From the NCBI GenBank assembly GCA_002270565.1, contig NQMI01000130.1:62001-126000 (forward strand): 64,000 bases of DNA. The letters run 5' to 3'. A program made the position numbers and the translations under genes. Below, in pieces: positions 1-9,944 of this stretch; the first letter of the stretch is position 1; every line of letters starts with the position of its first letter. Below the pieces are notes generated by a model. It saw only the letters and a program-made list of their open reading frames with translations, ran no database searches and was not told the origin of the DNA. The stretch comes from Stenocarpella maydis (Eukaryota; Ascomycota; Sordariomycetes; Diaporthales; Diaporthaceae).

Positions 1-1232
1 AGCAGGGCACCCTCCTGTGGGACCAGAACATCGAGTACTGGCTCGGAAACTCCCTCCCTGTGGGCTACCAGAACCAGAGCAGCGCGTGGCTGTTCGGCGG
101 GGAGGGCATCAGGTGGGATGGCCATGGGGTTGGGACTCTTGATGGCAACGGCCAGGTGTGGTATGACTACATCAACGGCACCAACAACTACCCTGGACGC
201 CCACACTCCATCACCTTTACCGGCGTGAGAGACACCGTGATTGAGAGGCTCAGGTTCGTCCAGAGCCAAATGTGGTAGGTGCTGCTCGGCACCCCCGGCC
301 TGGACATGCTGTGGTTTTAATTCTGAATCACCACGTGCTCACCTCCTAACCCAGGACCATGACTATTATCCACGCCGAGAATGTGCTCTTGGAGAACATC
401 TACGTCAATAGCACAGACCTGGAGCATCCGGTTGGCTTCGACTTCTCGTCCCTGAACGTAGGAACCCCAACGTCCAGCACGTGTTCGGAATGACCAGATG
501 CTGACCGCAACCGCAGACGGACGGAGCCGATACTATCTATGCCAATAACATTACCTTCCGCGACTGGGTGGTAGACAATGGCGATGACAGCATCGCCATG
601 AAGGCCAACAGCACCAACATCCTCATCGAGAACTGTGACTTTTACACGGGGCTGGGCATCGCCATCGGCAGCATCGGGCAGTATGGCAAGTGGAAACTTC
701 GTCCAGCTCGGGAGGTGAAGAACCAACGGCTAACAGACCCACCCCAGAGGGCGAGTTCGAGACCATCGAGAACGTGACGGTCCGCAACGTCACCATCAAC
801 AGGAACATGCGCTACGGCGCCTACGTCAAGACGTGGACCGGGACCCACACCGGCTACCCGCCCAACGGCGGCGGCGGCGGCCTGGGCTACGCGGCCAACA
901 TCACCCTCGAGGACTTCCGCCTCCGGGACGCGGCCGGCATCTTCGCCGTCACGCAGTGCACCAGCTACAACGGCGCGTCGGGCGGCTGCGACACGAGCGA
1001 GTTCAACATCCGCGACCTGCGCCTGCTCGGCTGGGCCGGCACCGCCGCCAGCGACGTCGTGGGGGACATCCAGTGCAGCGCCGCCAGCCCCTGCACCGGC
1101 ATCGTCATCGACCGGGTCGACATCGTCGACCCGGTCAACGGCACGCGCCCTGCCAGCTACCTGTGCGACAATGTTGTTGATCCTGCCGGGTTCAACTGCA
1201 CTGGTCTGCCGTGGGAGGAGAACCCTAGGTGA
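1..1232 (+). CDS. GH28 exo-type polygalacturonase-like enzyme, 5' partial
   Basis: A right-handed beta-helix glycoside hydrolase of family GH28, probably secreted and acting on pectin in an exo mode. The gene runs off the left edge, so signal peptide and start are missing. I read exons 1-274, 355-457, 517-685 and 748-1232 (about 342 residues). Joining them gives the family landmarks in order: NTDGAD, NGDDS (catalytic Asp pair), GLGIAIGSIGQY and YVKTW (the RIK-equivalent). The usual GHG histidine is Leu (GLG). I recall this from the fungal exo-/rhamnogalacturonase-like branch, so it argues for subfamily rather than inactivity. Intron 3 works only as a GC-AG intron with donor G|GCAAGT. The C-terminus keeps paired Cys (CTSYNGASGGC, CDNV...NCTG). 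The family call is firm; exo versus rhamnogalacturonan specificity is inference. Confidence 0.88.
686..747 (+). other. GC-AG intron in the GH28 gene
   Basis: The exon G|GCAAGT junction at 685/686 and the CCCCAG acceptor ending at 747 restore GQY-EGEFETIENV in phase. The GT donors I tried nearby (681, 690, 701, 715) break phase, lose the conserved Tyr or give an intron under 40 nt. A CTAAC branch-like site lies at 730-734. Confidence 0.7.
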
Positions 1233-3306
1233 TGGGGGTTCTGTAGATTTCATGACTGGTCATGTAGATGGATGAATACAAACCATTGGGAGCCCCCAAA
1301 AATATCCACATGGCCAGAATTCCGGATCGCCTGGGCTAGGAATGCCTGTCTGCCTTGATCAATCAGATGATGCTGTGACAACTCGAAGCATCCGCACCCC
1401 CCATCTCCATATAGTGACAACTACTTGCCGTTCTACGTAGTTTAACTAAATCAAAGACCAAATACCAAACGTAATGACCTTCGACGGGGTCAACTTTTGT
1501 TGGCGGAGTTGGCAGCAGACAACAAAGCAATTCCGCTTCCGAGAACAAGTGATGCGTTCGCACTAGACGAGGACGATTGTCTGAGCAGTTTGTTCACCCC
1601 AACAAAGAAGGACCGTGTGATTATCACGAATGAATGGAACCAGATGGGGGATTGTTTCTTTACCCGGTAAAACGATTCCTGCAGCACTGGCATCCACGAT
1701 ATGAAACCCCGTTGCCGCTCTCTGCTTCGGCCTGCATCTGTCCACTCTTCCCCCACACTCACCTTTACTTGGCGGGGACCTGAACACTACTTACTATATT
1801 CACCAACATACCCGAGCCAACCCACAAAATTGCCCCCCTGCTCGAACAACATGGCCTCGGACACTTCATTCCTGGCCGGCGGCAGGCGGCCAAGCGACTC
1901 GCCGCGGCAGCCGGGCTACGCCCCCAAGCACAAGCGCGGCAGGCCCGCCGGCCGCCGCGAGCACTTTGGGATTCACCTCCGCGCCGCCGGGTACGCCATG
2001 CACAGGCGCTTCCCCTTTCCATCCAACTCTCCTACGTCCTCAAGTACGGTGAAGGCGCCATGCAAGTCCCCGCTCACCCTGGGGGCTATAGAGCCTTCGA
2101 AGCAGATTATATTTTGAACACGTCAGAACCTAGAAGTGGACCACAGCTCAGTATGTATGCCATTTTGTAAAGGTACCAAATTGAGAACTCCTGGAATCAA
2201 CTCATATGTTATTAGAGTGTATTGAATACTGATACCTAGGTACATAACTAGTTAAGTTTTTAGGTCTGTCTGGCTTCATCATACAGCATGAGTTTAGATA
2301 CAACTCAAGGAATAAATCTAGACCGCTATGAAGCGTTCTGCTATGGGAGGCTAGAGCTCCTTACACTGACAACAATCTGATAGACTCCAGCTATCGACTG
2401 AACGCAACAGTCGTGTGACATACAGTCTCCGCTGGAACTTAGACTTGGAGCATAAACTTCTTATACCTAGGTATGTATCATGAATAATGGTGAGCTAAGA
2501 CTACTAATAGCTTCCAGATGTCGTATTGCGCCGTCTGAAGAGTGTGGCTCTGGCAGTAGTAGCAAAGCGTGATGCGAATTGCGGTCAAATTGTCATATAC
2601 GAAGAATCCATGATTCTGCAATGTAATTAATATGTTGTCGCATGAAACATGAGCTCATTGAAGATGGGCCCAATGGGCTAGTTCTAGGTTTTTCAATATA
2701 GCTCAAGATGTGGTGTCACCCGGGGGCAGATTCTGATGAAACTAGAGCCCTTTGCATGATCGTATCTATGAGTGACATACTTCGGTAACTCCTGAAGTGG
2801 AAATTCGCGCATTATGAGCTTGTCATCTCATGCCCTCGCCCGGCTGTTGTCAACCTCGAGCATCAGATGAGGGAAATACACCATTCACGGCCTTTTAGGT
2901 CTGGTTGGTCAGATGGTATGTTGGCATATCATCATTGCCTCGCTGCTTACCCACCTACTGCTCAATCTTCTGTCATAATAGTAGATCTCGACCAGTTTCC
3001 ATTTTGATATCCATAGCTGGATCAAGTCAGTAGCGACGGGGCCAAACGAGCCACTCCGTCCGCGAAAAAGGTGCCACTACAGATCGAGAATATCACACAT
3101 TGCATTTTTTTTTTATTTTATTTTATTTTTTTCTTTGTTCCAAAAGCCATGAGTTTTGTTCATTAAGAAATCCACCAGACCAATCTGTGGCACCCAATTG
3201 AGAAAATAGCTTGCTATTTTATCTTGGAAGCGAGCGCCTATGTACCCACCTTGCTCCGTAACAACCCCATTACCATCAGTTGCCACCCATGTCCCACTCC
3301 CCTAAC
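1233..3306. other. Intergenic, AT-rich from about 2.1 kb; one short GC-rich frame
   Basis: No supported gene. A GC-rich patch at 1851-2117 (+) starts with a good ATG context and would encode 89 residues including KHKRGRPAGRR, which resembles an AT-hook core (RGRP). It then runs into AT-rich sequence, so it may be a gene remnant. A T-rich run lies near 3104-3135. The rest has no coding signal that I can see. Confidence 0.5.
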
Positions 3307-4128
3307 TTAGGAGGAGCTACCCTTGCATTCATTACAATCGCATGGAATCGAATGTGGCGGAAGAGACGGAGCTTGCGGCATGGAAAGAAGGAAGGCCTGC
3401 TGGCGCTCCTCTATCGACATGTCCCAGAACTTGATGCCCTCAAGCGGCTCGGCCGGTTCATGACCACCTCCCTCTCCTAAATCAGATAATGCGAGGTCAC
3501 AGGCCTCATCATCATCATCACTGCGAGCCAGGAAACCTTGATCACGAGCACCCTCTACTATGGCGCCACCCACAGGCTGCCCAAGCACCGGGTCAAAGTC
3601 AGCGGCGCGTGAATTTTGGGTAGACGGATTGTAGTGAAAGTCGCCATCTAGAGGATCTCGCCCGTAGGAGGGAATGAAAGGTGCAGGAGGAACTTCCCAG
3701 GAGTCAGGGCCTTGAGCGTCTCGATCCAGGTCGCAGAGAAACTCGGGATGTTGGGCGCAGAACATATCCCACAAGTCAGGCTGTGAATCTTGAGTGTGAG
3801 AGGACTCGAGGAATGTGTTAGGAACTTGCCAGTTGCCAGTCTGTACCCTAGTAGTTACAGGGTTGAAGCCTTGAGCATGCTCTGGATGCACACAGGGCCA
3901 GATGCCTGTAGAATGAGCATCCTCGGCATTCCCATACCCGGTTCCTGTAAAAGGCAAATCCGGCTGCGTAGCAAAATAGTCAGAAAACCCAGAAGCTTGT
4001 CCAGCTTCCAGAATCTGCTGGTTGTTAGCGTTATGCCCCAAGAGGTAGCCCCGGCAGAAGTCAGCGAACGACCCGTGGAACTGAATGCAGTTAGCGCACC
4101 TGCAATTGGGACAGCGCCTACTAGACAT
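3307..4128 (-). CDS. Hypothetical protein with Cys-rich termini
   Basis: An intact 273-residue, intronless frame that I do not recognise. The N-terminus has closely spaced Cys (RRCPNCRCANC, residues about 4-14) and the extreme C-terminus has CDCNECKG, so both ends could bind metal or form disulfides. No signal peptide or membrane segment is visible. The middle is polar and low in complexity, with an acidic DDDDEACD patch near residue 205 and a basic-poor composition. Codon use is GC-leaning and unlike the AT-rich flank. A TATA-like sequence (reverse strand, about 4270-4278) lies roughly 140 nt upstream of the ATG. It could be a fungus-specific nuclear or cytosolic protein; I give no function. 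Confidence 0.6.
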   Translation of the reverse strand: MSSRRCPNCRCANCIQFHGSFADFCRGYLLGHNANNQQILEAGQASGFSDYFATQPDLPFTGTGYGNAEDAHSTGIWPCVHPEHAQGFNPVTTRVQTGNWQVPNTFLESSHTQDSQPDLWDMFCAQHPEFLCDLDRDAQGPDSWEVPPAPFIPSYGRDPLDGDFHYNPSTQNSRAADFDPVLGQPVGGAIVEGARDQGFLARSDDDDEACDLALSDLGEGGGHEPAEPLEGIKFWDMSIEERQQAFLLSMPQAPSLPPHSIPCDCNECKGSSS

Positions 4129-4628
4129 CTCGAATGCGTTATCTCAACTGTGGTGTAGATGTATAACGATGGATGAATGGAGTGTCTCACATACAGGTGT
4201 TGCGGGTGCGAGTGATGGTGGAGTGGTGAGGATCGATCACAGTTGATGATAGCCACAGGAGGACTCGGGTATTTATGGAAAAACAGAAAGCAATAGACAT
4301 CAGATCAGGAGCGAAGAGGTAAAGTGCCAGCGGGAAGGAGTTGGCAACATAATACGATTGTTCTGATAAGTCATTGTTGCTGAACCGGGCTCCAAACGAA
4401 TTAATACAAAACAGGCCTCGCTACAATAATTTATTCATCAGTATTGTTAGCTGTTATGTCAAAGTGAAAGGCAAGCATCAGAACAAAGCCCGACCCAGCA
4501 ACCCCCACGTGCAGGATATCAAAGGCACGGAACTGTTTCCTCCCCACATATGTAGAGCTCAAAGTATCCTTTAATAGAACGCCTCAACAGCCGCGCCATT
4601 GGACGCAACACAGCACGCCACTACTTAG
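4129..4628. other. Intergenic, nothing further recognised
   Basis: Lies upstream of both minus-strand genes' boundaries. It is AT-leaning and I see no supported coding sequence or repeat. Confidence 0.5.
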
Positions 4629-5143
4629 TTAGGCCTTGAAGACCTCAGAATACCTAGGTGGATATTCGCGTCGCTGCGGCTGAAACTCCGTTGCAGGAGC
4701 TTGCCAGTGGTCTTCAGCATCGCTGACAACATACTCCTCCTGTTTGTCACCGAAAACAATCTTGGCGGGCTGCACTTTGGCGTAGCGCTCCTGCAGGTGG
4801 GAGGGTTCCTGCTTCTCGGCCCTGAGGCTGTTGGATTGCTGGGATATCTGGCGTGCTTCCTCGAGCTGTTGGCGCGCCTGCTGTAAATTGACATGGGTTA
4901 GCAAGAATACCGAAACGATGAGCTGGCGTGAGCAACACCAAAACAAAAGACTGATGGGCGACTGACAGTCTTCTGATTCTGCTTCTCGATAGCCTTTGTG
5001 ACCAGTCTCCGGATCAGTCCCGGTCCGCAACGGCCTTGTCCACATCCTCTTCGAACATAGCAGGGGCCCAAGGCCGGATCAGCGGGTTCCATCGCTGGTG
5101 AATACGCCCTGTAGGCAGCAGCGTGTTTTTTGGGACCGCACAT
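4629..5143 (-). CDS. Small coiled-coil hypothetical protein, one intron, suspected compensating indels
   Basis: Two exons, 4967-5143 and 4629-4880, joined across an 86-nt intron (donor ACT|GTCAGT, acceptor TTTACAG|CAG, both phase 0), give about 142 residues. The N-terminus is MCGPKKHAAAYRAYSPAM. The segment around the junction (RRLVTKAIEKQNQKT then QARQQLEEARQISQQ) is a charged, probably coiled helix, and the C-terminal half is Gln/Glu-rich. In exon 1 the open frame reads a Cys/Gly/Arg-rich stretch over about 5000-5062, whereas a neighbouring frame reads a helix-like MFEEDVDKAVADRD there. This suggests two compensating one-base indels (one near the GGGCCCC run at about 5064-5070, one near 5012). 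No function is recognised; a conserved small fungal protein is likely. Confidence 0.6.
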
Positions 5144-6532
5144 TTTGGAATTGGTGCTTTAATCAACTCTGTGAAACTGAAGATGGCCAGTGATCAAAGT
5201 CGCCGGGGTTTTTCTTTTAGCTGTAATCTGAATTCTTACACTTTGGAGAGGTGATTTTGTCGTCGAATTCTCTTCGGAATCATTTTCTGGGTAGGCATTG
5301 ACACCTTTTATGTCAGATGTCCTCTTTATTCCCTGGCCCCGCCTCGGATCAATGAAACAGCTTCATCTCATCTGATATGCCAGATGGAACCAGTAGCGCC
5401 GTATTTGTGCGGCTTAGCATTTAGGATGACGCCAGCCAGCCTCAGACCGGACGTGTAGTTGTATGGGCGCGGAGGGATATTCGGCCGGCCGGGGTTGATG
5501 GGGAAAGTTCAAGGTAGGGAATGGCTGGATGCAGACTAGGATTGTACGTTCGCCGCTGGCTTAGCCCACATCGCATTCGCATACGCATTGCACTTGGAGG
5601 GCGGCACTAATGGCATGCGGCCGAAGGATCCCCCAAGTCTGGTGTTGCTGAAGGCTATGATGCTTGCTTCGGCTGTATTGGTCGAGGAATGAGCGGGTCT
5701 CAGCACTTGATGCGACCGTAAGATATGGGATAGGTTTGATTGATGTCGACGTTTCCATGCTGATCTCTGTCTGGCAAGTTGATTCGAGTACCCCTTATTA
5801 CTCCTGACACGCGGGCTACCCTTCTTGCGTTACACTCCAGAACATGGCTGCGGCATCCTAGCCCTCACATAAGAGTCTCCGCAAGCTCGAACGATGGAAC
5901 ATTCATACTGGTTCAGTTCAGGTTAACTTTGGCGCAAGCGAAAGGCAGACCAACAGTAAGGAAAAAGATGACAATAGCGCAGCATTTCGCACTGCTCCAA
6001 ATCAGAGAGGCCTCGTCCAATGGCTCAAAGAGAAGGACAAAGAAAATATACCACCCCCTGATATTTGAGCTCTGGGCGGAAATACTGGAAAGAGGCTAGA
6101 GTTCTAGTTTCATTCGCTTGGAATGGGCCAAATCTGCAAGGTTGCTCGTGCTGACCAGTCGCCGGTTTATCCACAACATGGAAGTGCGGGAGGGCGACGG
6201 ATGGTCCTCCCAAACCATTGACAAGGGTGTAGCTGCGAGGAAATTGGAGAAGACCTCGGCGAGGATAAATTCCATTGTACTCACCATCCTGGAGAAAGGT
6301 AGGACATGACAGCGAATGGGACGGAGTCGAGCAGACGAAGAATCCAGGCTAAGAGTCAGAAAAGTCAGCTAACAGTTGTATGGAAGAGAAAGTAATGTAT
6401 TGGATGCCAGTCACATTTCCTTACAAAAGAACGTCTGGTATATCGTAATGAAGGAAGAATATGCATCCCTCATATTCATTCTTTTTGATTCTGGGCTGAA
6501 TTTCTACGGTATTACTGGAGACCATGACCTCG
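5144..6532. other. Intergenic, no supported gene
   Basis: Short frames exist on both strands (for example 5779-6099 plus, 6096-6287 minus), but none has a recognisable motif, good start context or splice logic. I treat the stretch as upstream sequence of the minus-strand gene at 4629-5143 and downstream sequence of the sulfatase. Confidence 0.45.
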
Positions 6533-8428
6533 TCACACCCAGCTGTGCCAACTCCACCCCTTGCGATACTGATACGGCTCCTGAGGCCCCTCCGCGTCAA
6601 CGATGTAGCCGAGCTCGCACCTGTCATATGCGACCTTCGCCTGGTATCGGTAGAACGAGTCGAAGCGCACTTGCAGTGCGTCCGAGAGGCTGTGCACGTT
6701 TCCCTGTGGGTGCAGGACTTTCCAAGGTTCAATGCAGGTGCCGCCCTTGCAGGACTTGAGGACCATGACGAGTGCGTCTAAACGGTCGATTACAACGGAC
6801 ACGTGGGCTCCCAGGAGCTTCGTATCTTCATCAACGGAACTGGTCGGGTAAAGGTTGTGGAGCTGGCCCGGATCCGTCTGGGGGGAGGAGAGTTTGTCAG
6901 CCGCGTTTCGTTTAGGTGTGAGGATGTGGTTTTGAGGCAAAATATGTGCCACGGAGGTCTGACTTACCTCGAGGTCATATAGCTCATGCTCATTGCTGCA
7001 CCAGACTGAGTAGTAGAGGTTATATCCCTGACCAATGATTCTCACGGCTTTGTACGTGTTATTCAACACGACTAGTTGCCCTTGGCCATCGAAACCTCCA
7101 CCCTCACCTTCAGCTAGTGCGAAGCCCCAGTACTCAACGGCAACATGTTCATGCCGTTTGGTTTGTAGCAAGGCATCTCCTTTTGCTTCGGATATGGCTT
7201 CTATACCACCCTGCACGCCAAGCGGGATGGGTGTCCCATCAAAGTCAGGCCTGGCCTGTGACCCCGTTATCTCCAGAATCGTGGGCGCGAGGTCAATATG
7301 AGTAGTTACAGCGTCCTCGACGTGGCCCTCAGCCACATCAGGGCCGCGAATTATCAAAGGGACCCGAATGTCCTCCTCGTACCCGCACTCCTTGCCCGGC
7401 GGCAAGCGGTGTTGGCCCAGGTGGAAGCCATTGTCGGAGCTGTAGATGACATACGTGTCGTCCAAGACTCCCGCCTCTTCTAGCTGCACAACCAGCTTCT
7501 CGACCAGCTCGTCCACGGCCTGCAGGGCGCGCAGCCTCTGTCGGTAGTAGTGGTCCAGGTACTCCACGGCGGAAGTATTGTGCTGTCCTAATTTGCGCAC
7601 CCACGAGGCGCCGCTTGGGGAGTCTGGATTGAAGTTGTCCGTCCTAGGGATCTTGACATCCTTGAACAGGCCGGCGTGGCGCTCCGCCGGAACTGGCTCC
7701 GTCATCAGAGGTAGGGTTGAACTGTCGTGGTCGGGATTGACATCAGAGTGTGGTGCTACGGGCGCTACTCCAACAAAAAATGGCTTCTCTGACGCAATTG
7801 CCTCTTGGAGAAGGCGCTGCGCCTTGTGGATAATGAGGTCAGACGTGTGTTCATTGTGATGATGGACCGGGGCGTCGTGATTGGCTTGATAGATGGGATG
7901 TAGATAGGAGTAGGTCCCTGGGTCGAGGAGGAAGTCTGTCGACGTCCATGCTGCAGGATAAGGGCTGTCGTAGTTATAGATTGTATGCGCATTGAAGAGC
8001 TTGCCGGTATAATGCGTGTTGTAGCCGGCTTGCTGGAGCCATACCGGGAGGTAATTGTCGTTCAACCCCTGCGCCACGAATTTCGGGTACCCGCCGTATG
8101 GTGGGTGGACATCTGTAACATTGGTGTTGTGTGGTTGCTTGCCTGTCCAGAGAGATACCCTCGAGGGACAGCAAATCGCGGTCGTTGTAAAATGGTTCGT
8201 GAATGCCGTGCCCTTATCCACTAGATGTTTCTGGACCAAGGGCATGTGGGAGACCGAGCCCATGGCTGCATCTTGATCATCTGTCAGGATGAACACCACG
8301 TTCTTCGGCTTCTTCGGCTCCCCACCAAGCACTGCTTGAGCGTCGTCTTGGAGCAGGTCAGCACGGGCAATGCTTGCATGTGTCAGGGCAGACAGCCAAG
8401 CCGACCACAAAACGTGCTGGAGTTGCAT
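6533..8428 (-). CDS. Secreted arylsulfatase-type sulfatase (Cys-type)
   Basis: Hydrolyses sulfate esters after the active-site Cys is converted to formylglycine. The N-terminus (WSAWLSALTHASIARA) looks like a signal peptide. Family landmarks: NVVFILTDDQD at residues 43-53 (Asp pair, metal binding), CCPSRVSLWTGKQ at 86-98 with Cys86 in the C-x-P-S-R motif, HYTGKLFN, VAPHSD and YSSDNGFHLGQHRL. The open frame is continuous, but 6878-6967 is a 90-nt intron without a stop (donor GAG|GTAAGT, acceptor CCCCAG|ACG). Removing it gives YDLETDPGQLHNLYPT, the conserved sulfatase E-x-D-P-x-E-x-x-N-L-type segment, and a 601-residue protein. An arylsulfatase or choline-sulfatase-like substrate cannot be chosen from sequence alone. 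The gene is intact. Confidence 0.92.
   Translation of the reverse strand: MQLQHVLWSAWLSALTHASIARADLLQDDAQAVLGGEPKKPKNVVFILTDDQDAAMGSVSHMPLVQKHLVDKGTAFTNHFTTTAICCPSRVSLWTGKQPHNTNVTDVHPPYGGYPKFVAQGLNDNYLPVWLQQAGYNTHYTGKLFNAHTIYNYDSPYPAAWTSTDFLLDPGTYSYLHPIYQANHDAPVHHHNEHTSDLIIHKAQRLLQEAIASEKPFFVGVAPVAPHSDVNPDHDSSTLPLMTEPVPAERHAGLFKDVKIPRTDNFNPDSPSGASWVRKLGQHNTSAVEYLDHYYRQRLRALQAVDELVEKLVVQLEEAGVLDDTYVIYSSDNGFHLGQHRLPPGKECGYEEDIRVPLIIRGPDVAEGHVEDAVTTHIDLAPTILEITGSQARPDFDGTPIPLGVQGGIEAISEAKGDALLQTKRHEHVAVEYWGFALAEGEGGGFDGQGQLVVLNNTYKAVRIIGQGYNLYYSVWCSNEHELYDLEVSQTSVAHILPQNHILTPKRNAADKLSSPQTDPGQLHNLYPTSSVDEDTKLLGAHVSVVIDRLDALVMVLKSCKGGTCIEPWKVLHPQGNVHSLSDALQVRFDSFYRYQAKVAYDRCELGYIVDAEGPQEPYQYRKGWSWHSWV
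6878..6967 (-). other. In-frame 90-nt intron of the sulfatase gene
   Basis: Donor GTAAGT and acceptor CCCCCCAG are canonical. The length is 3 x 30 with no stop codon, so a naive reading retains about 30 extra residues in the middle of a conserved motif. Confidence 0.85.
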
Positions 8429-9944
8429 TGCGGTCGCCAGCAGTCAAACCAGTGGTGATGACTTGACGGATTATTCAAAACATCAAATTCTCCCCGAGGA
8501 AGGTCACGGGATTGAGGCTCGTCTGATTGCGCCATCCACAGCAGATATGCCGCAAATTATATGGACTTTAAGTGGGGTAGGCCGTTCAATTGACCAATCC
8601 AAGTAGATAGCGTTTGTCTGCAGGTCGTAATGATCGCCGTGTGCCCTGATACATCAGCGTACAAGGACTTCTCTTCCTGCTTTGTGCAACGTGGGAGCTT
8701 ATTCGCCTATGCCGTTCTCCCTCTATTGCACCTGATCACTTATTTCCTATGTAGCACCAAGTTCACAGGAATTGAAATATGGGATAAATGTAATCGAGTA
8801 CAATTGCACAACTTAGAAGACTGCCTTGCAGTTGCATGTGCCTACGATACTGTCCGATATGCAGCCTTCCCAAGCGCACTGGTCATTTCTGAACCGCTGC
8901 TCAATCTTGGGCGCAGACTGGACAATACAATGTCCAATATCGTTGCAGGCGCCACATGCATCGGTGGTGGTACCCTCGTTGCTCTGGGTGCATGTCTAGC
9001 CCTCGGCCGAGGCAGCGTCGTTATTAGTGTTATTGATGATGCATCTTGCTGGGCTTATGAAGCGCCAATCTTGCTTGAATAAACGTTCTTCCGATAAAGC
9101 GCCACTCAGGCCAGGTGGGTACCGGGTCGCCACTTACGAGCAATAGCCTGGCAGCAGGGAAGGCGAAGAGAGTCACAATGGCGGCGAAATGCAATTCACA
9201 GGCTGTGCAAATGACAAAATAAAAAAAAAAAAAAAATTTCTCCCCTTTTCAAATAAGAATGAGGGACGGATTTATATTTGTGCCGGACAACTGGATGAAT
9301 GCTAGACGAGTTGTTAGCATTGATGCAGGTCGCCTTAATTATATCAGCTCGTTCTCCAAAGGTCATTACACGGCATAGGAAGCTCTTAGGCCATACGGTG
9401 GTATCATTTTATGCAGTGGGCGACAATGAACTCGATATAATTCTCATGCCGTGTTCATATGCGCACTAAACAGAGCAAATCCACATGCGTCCTCACTGCC
9501 AGAAATCATGGCTCTGCGACCAAGAGGAAGTACCTACCTAGAATATCTGAATGGGACCTAATGATAGCAACGAGCTCATGAAGTAGTTTCCCTCGTCGTA
9601 AACAGCCCTATCACAATGTTCTAAGTTAGCCTATGGCTAACACAGCGGCTAAAGACCAAAGGGACGCATCGTCCACCACGCCGGATCGCACTATTTTAGG
9701 GGCAAACATCCGACGGATTGCACGATGCTCGACTATACCATAAGTCAAAAGATCCAATTTTCCAATGGGAGTAGTGCTCCATTAGTTTCTTAATTCTGGA
9801 CACTTCGCGGAGAAAATGGAGAGAATCAGTGCCGTTGGCTGTCACATTTTCGATATATAAGTACACGACATCTTCGTATCCCATCGCTGACACCCAGCAG
9901 CGCACAGTATCCACTGAAACCAGAATAACTTAGATCGGACCCTC
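8429..9944. other. Intergenic; one doubtful 150-residue frame
   Basis: A plus-strand frame at 8630-9082 could encode 150 residues with a few hydrophobic segments (YAVLPLLHLITYFLC, IVAGATCIGGGTLVALGACLALG), but I recognise no family. A poly-A run sits near 9221-9236. The rest is AT-leaning and apparently empty. Confidence 0.35.

Noticed and set aside
642..1253. 203-residue minus-strand frame
   Set aside because: Antisense shadow of the GH28 exon 4.
8630..9082. 150-residue plus-strand frame with hydrophobic segments
   Set aside because: No recognisable family; kept only as a note in the intergenic entry.
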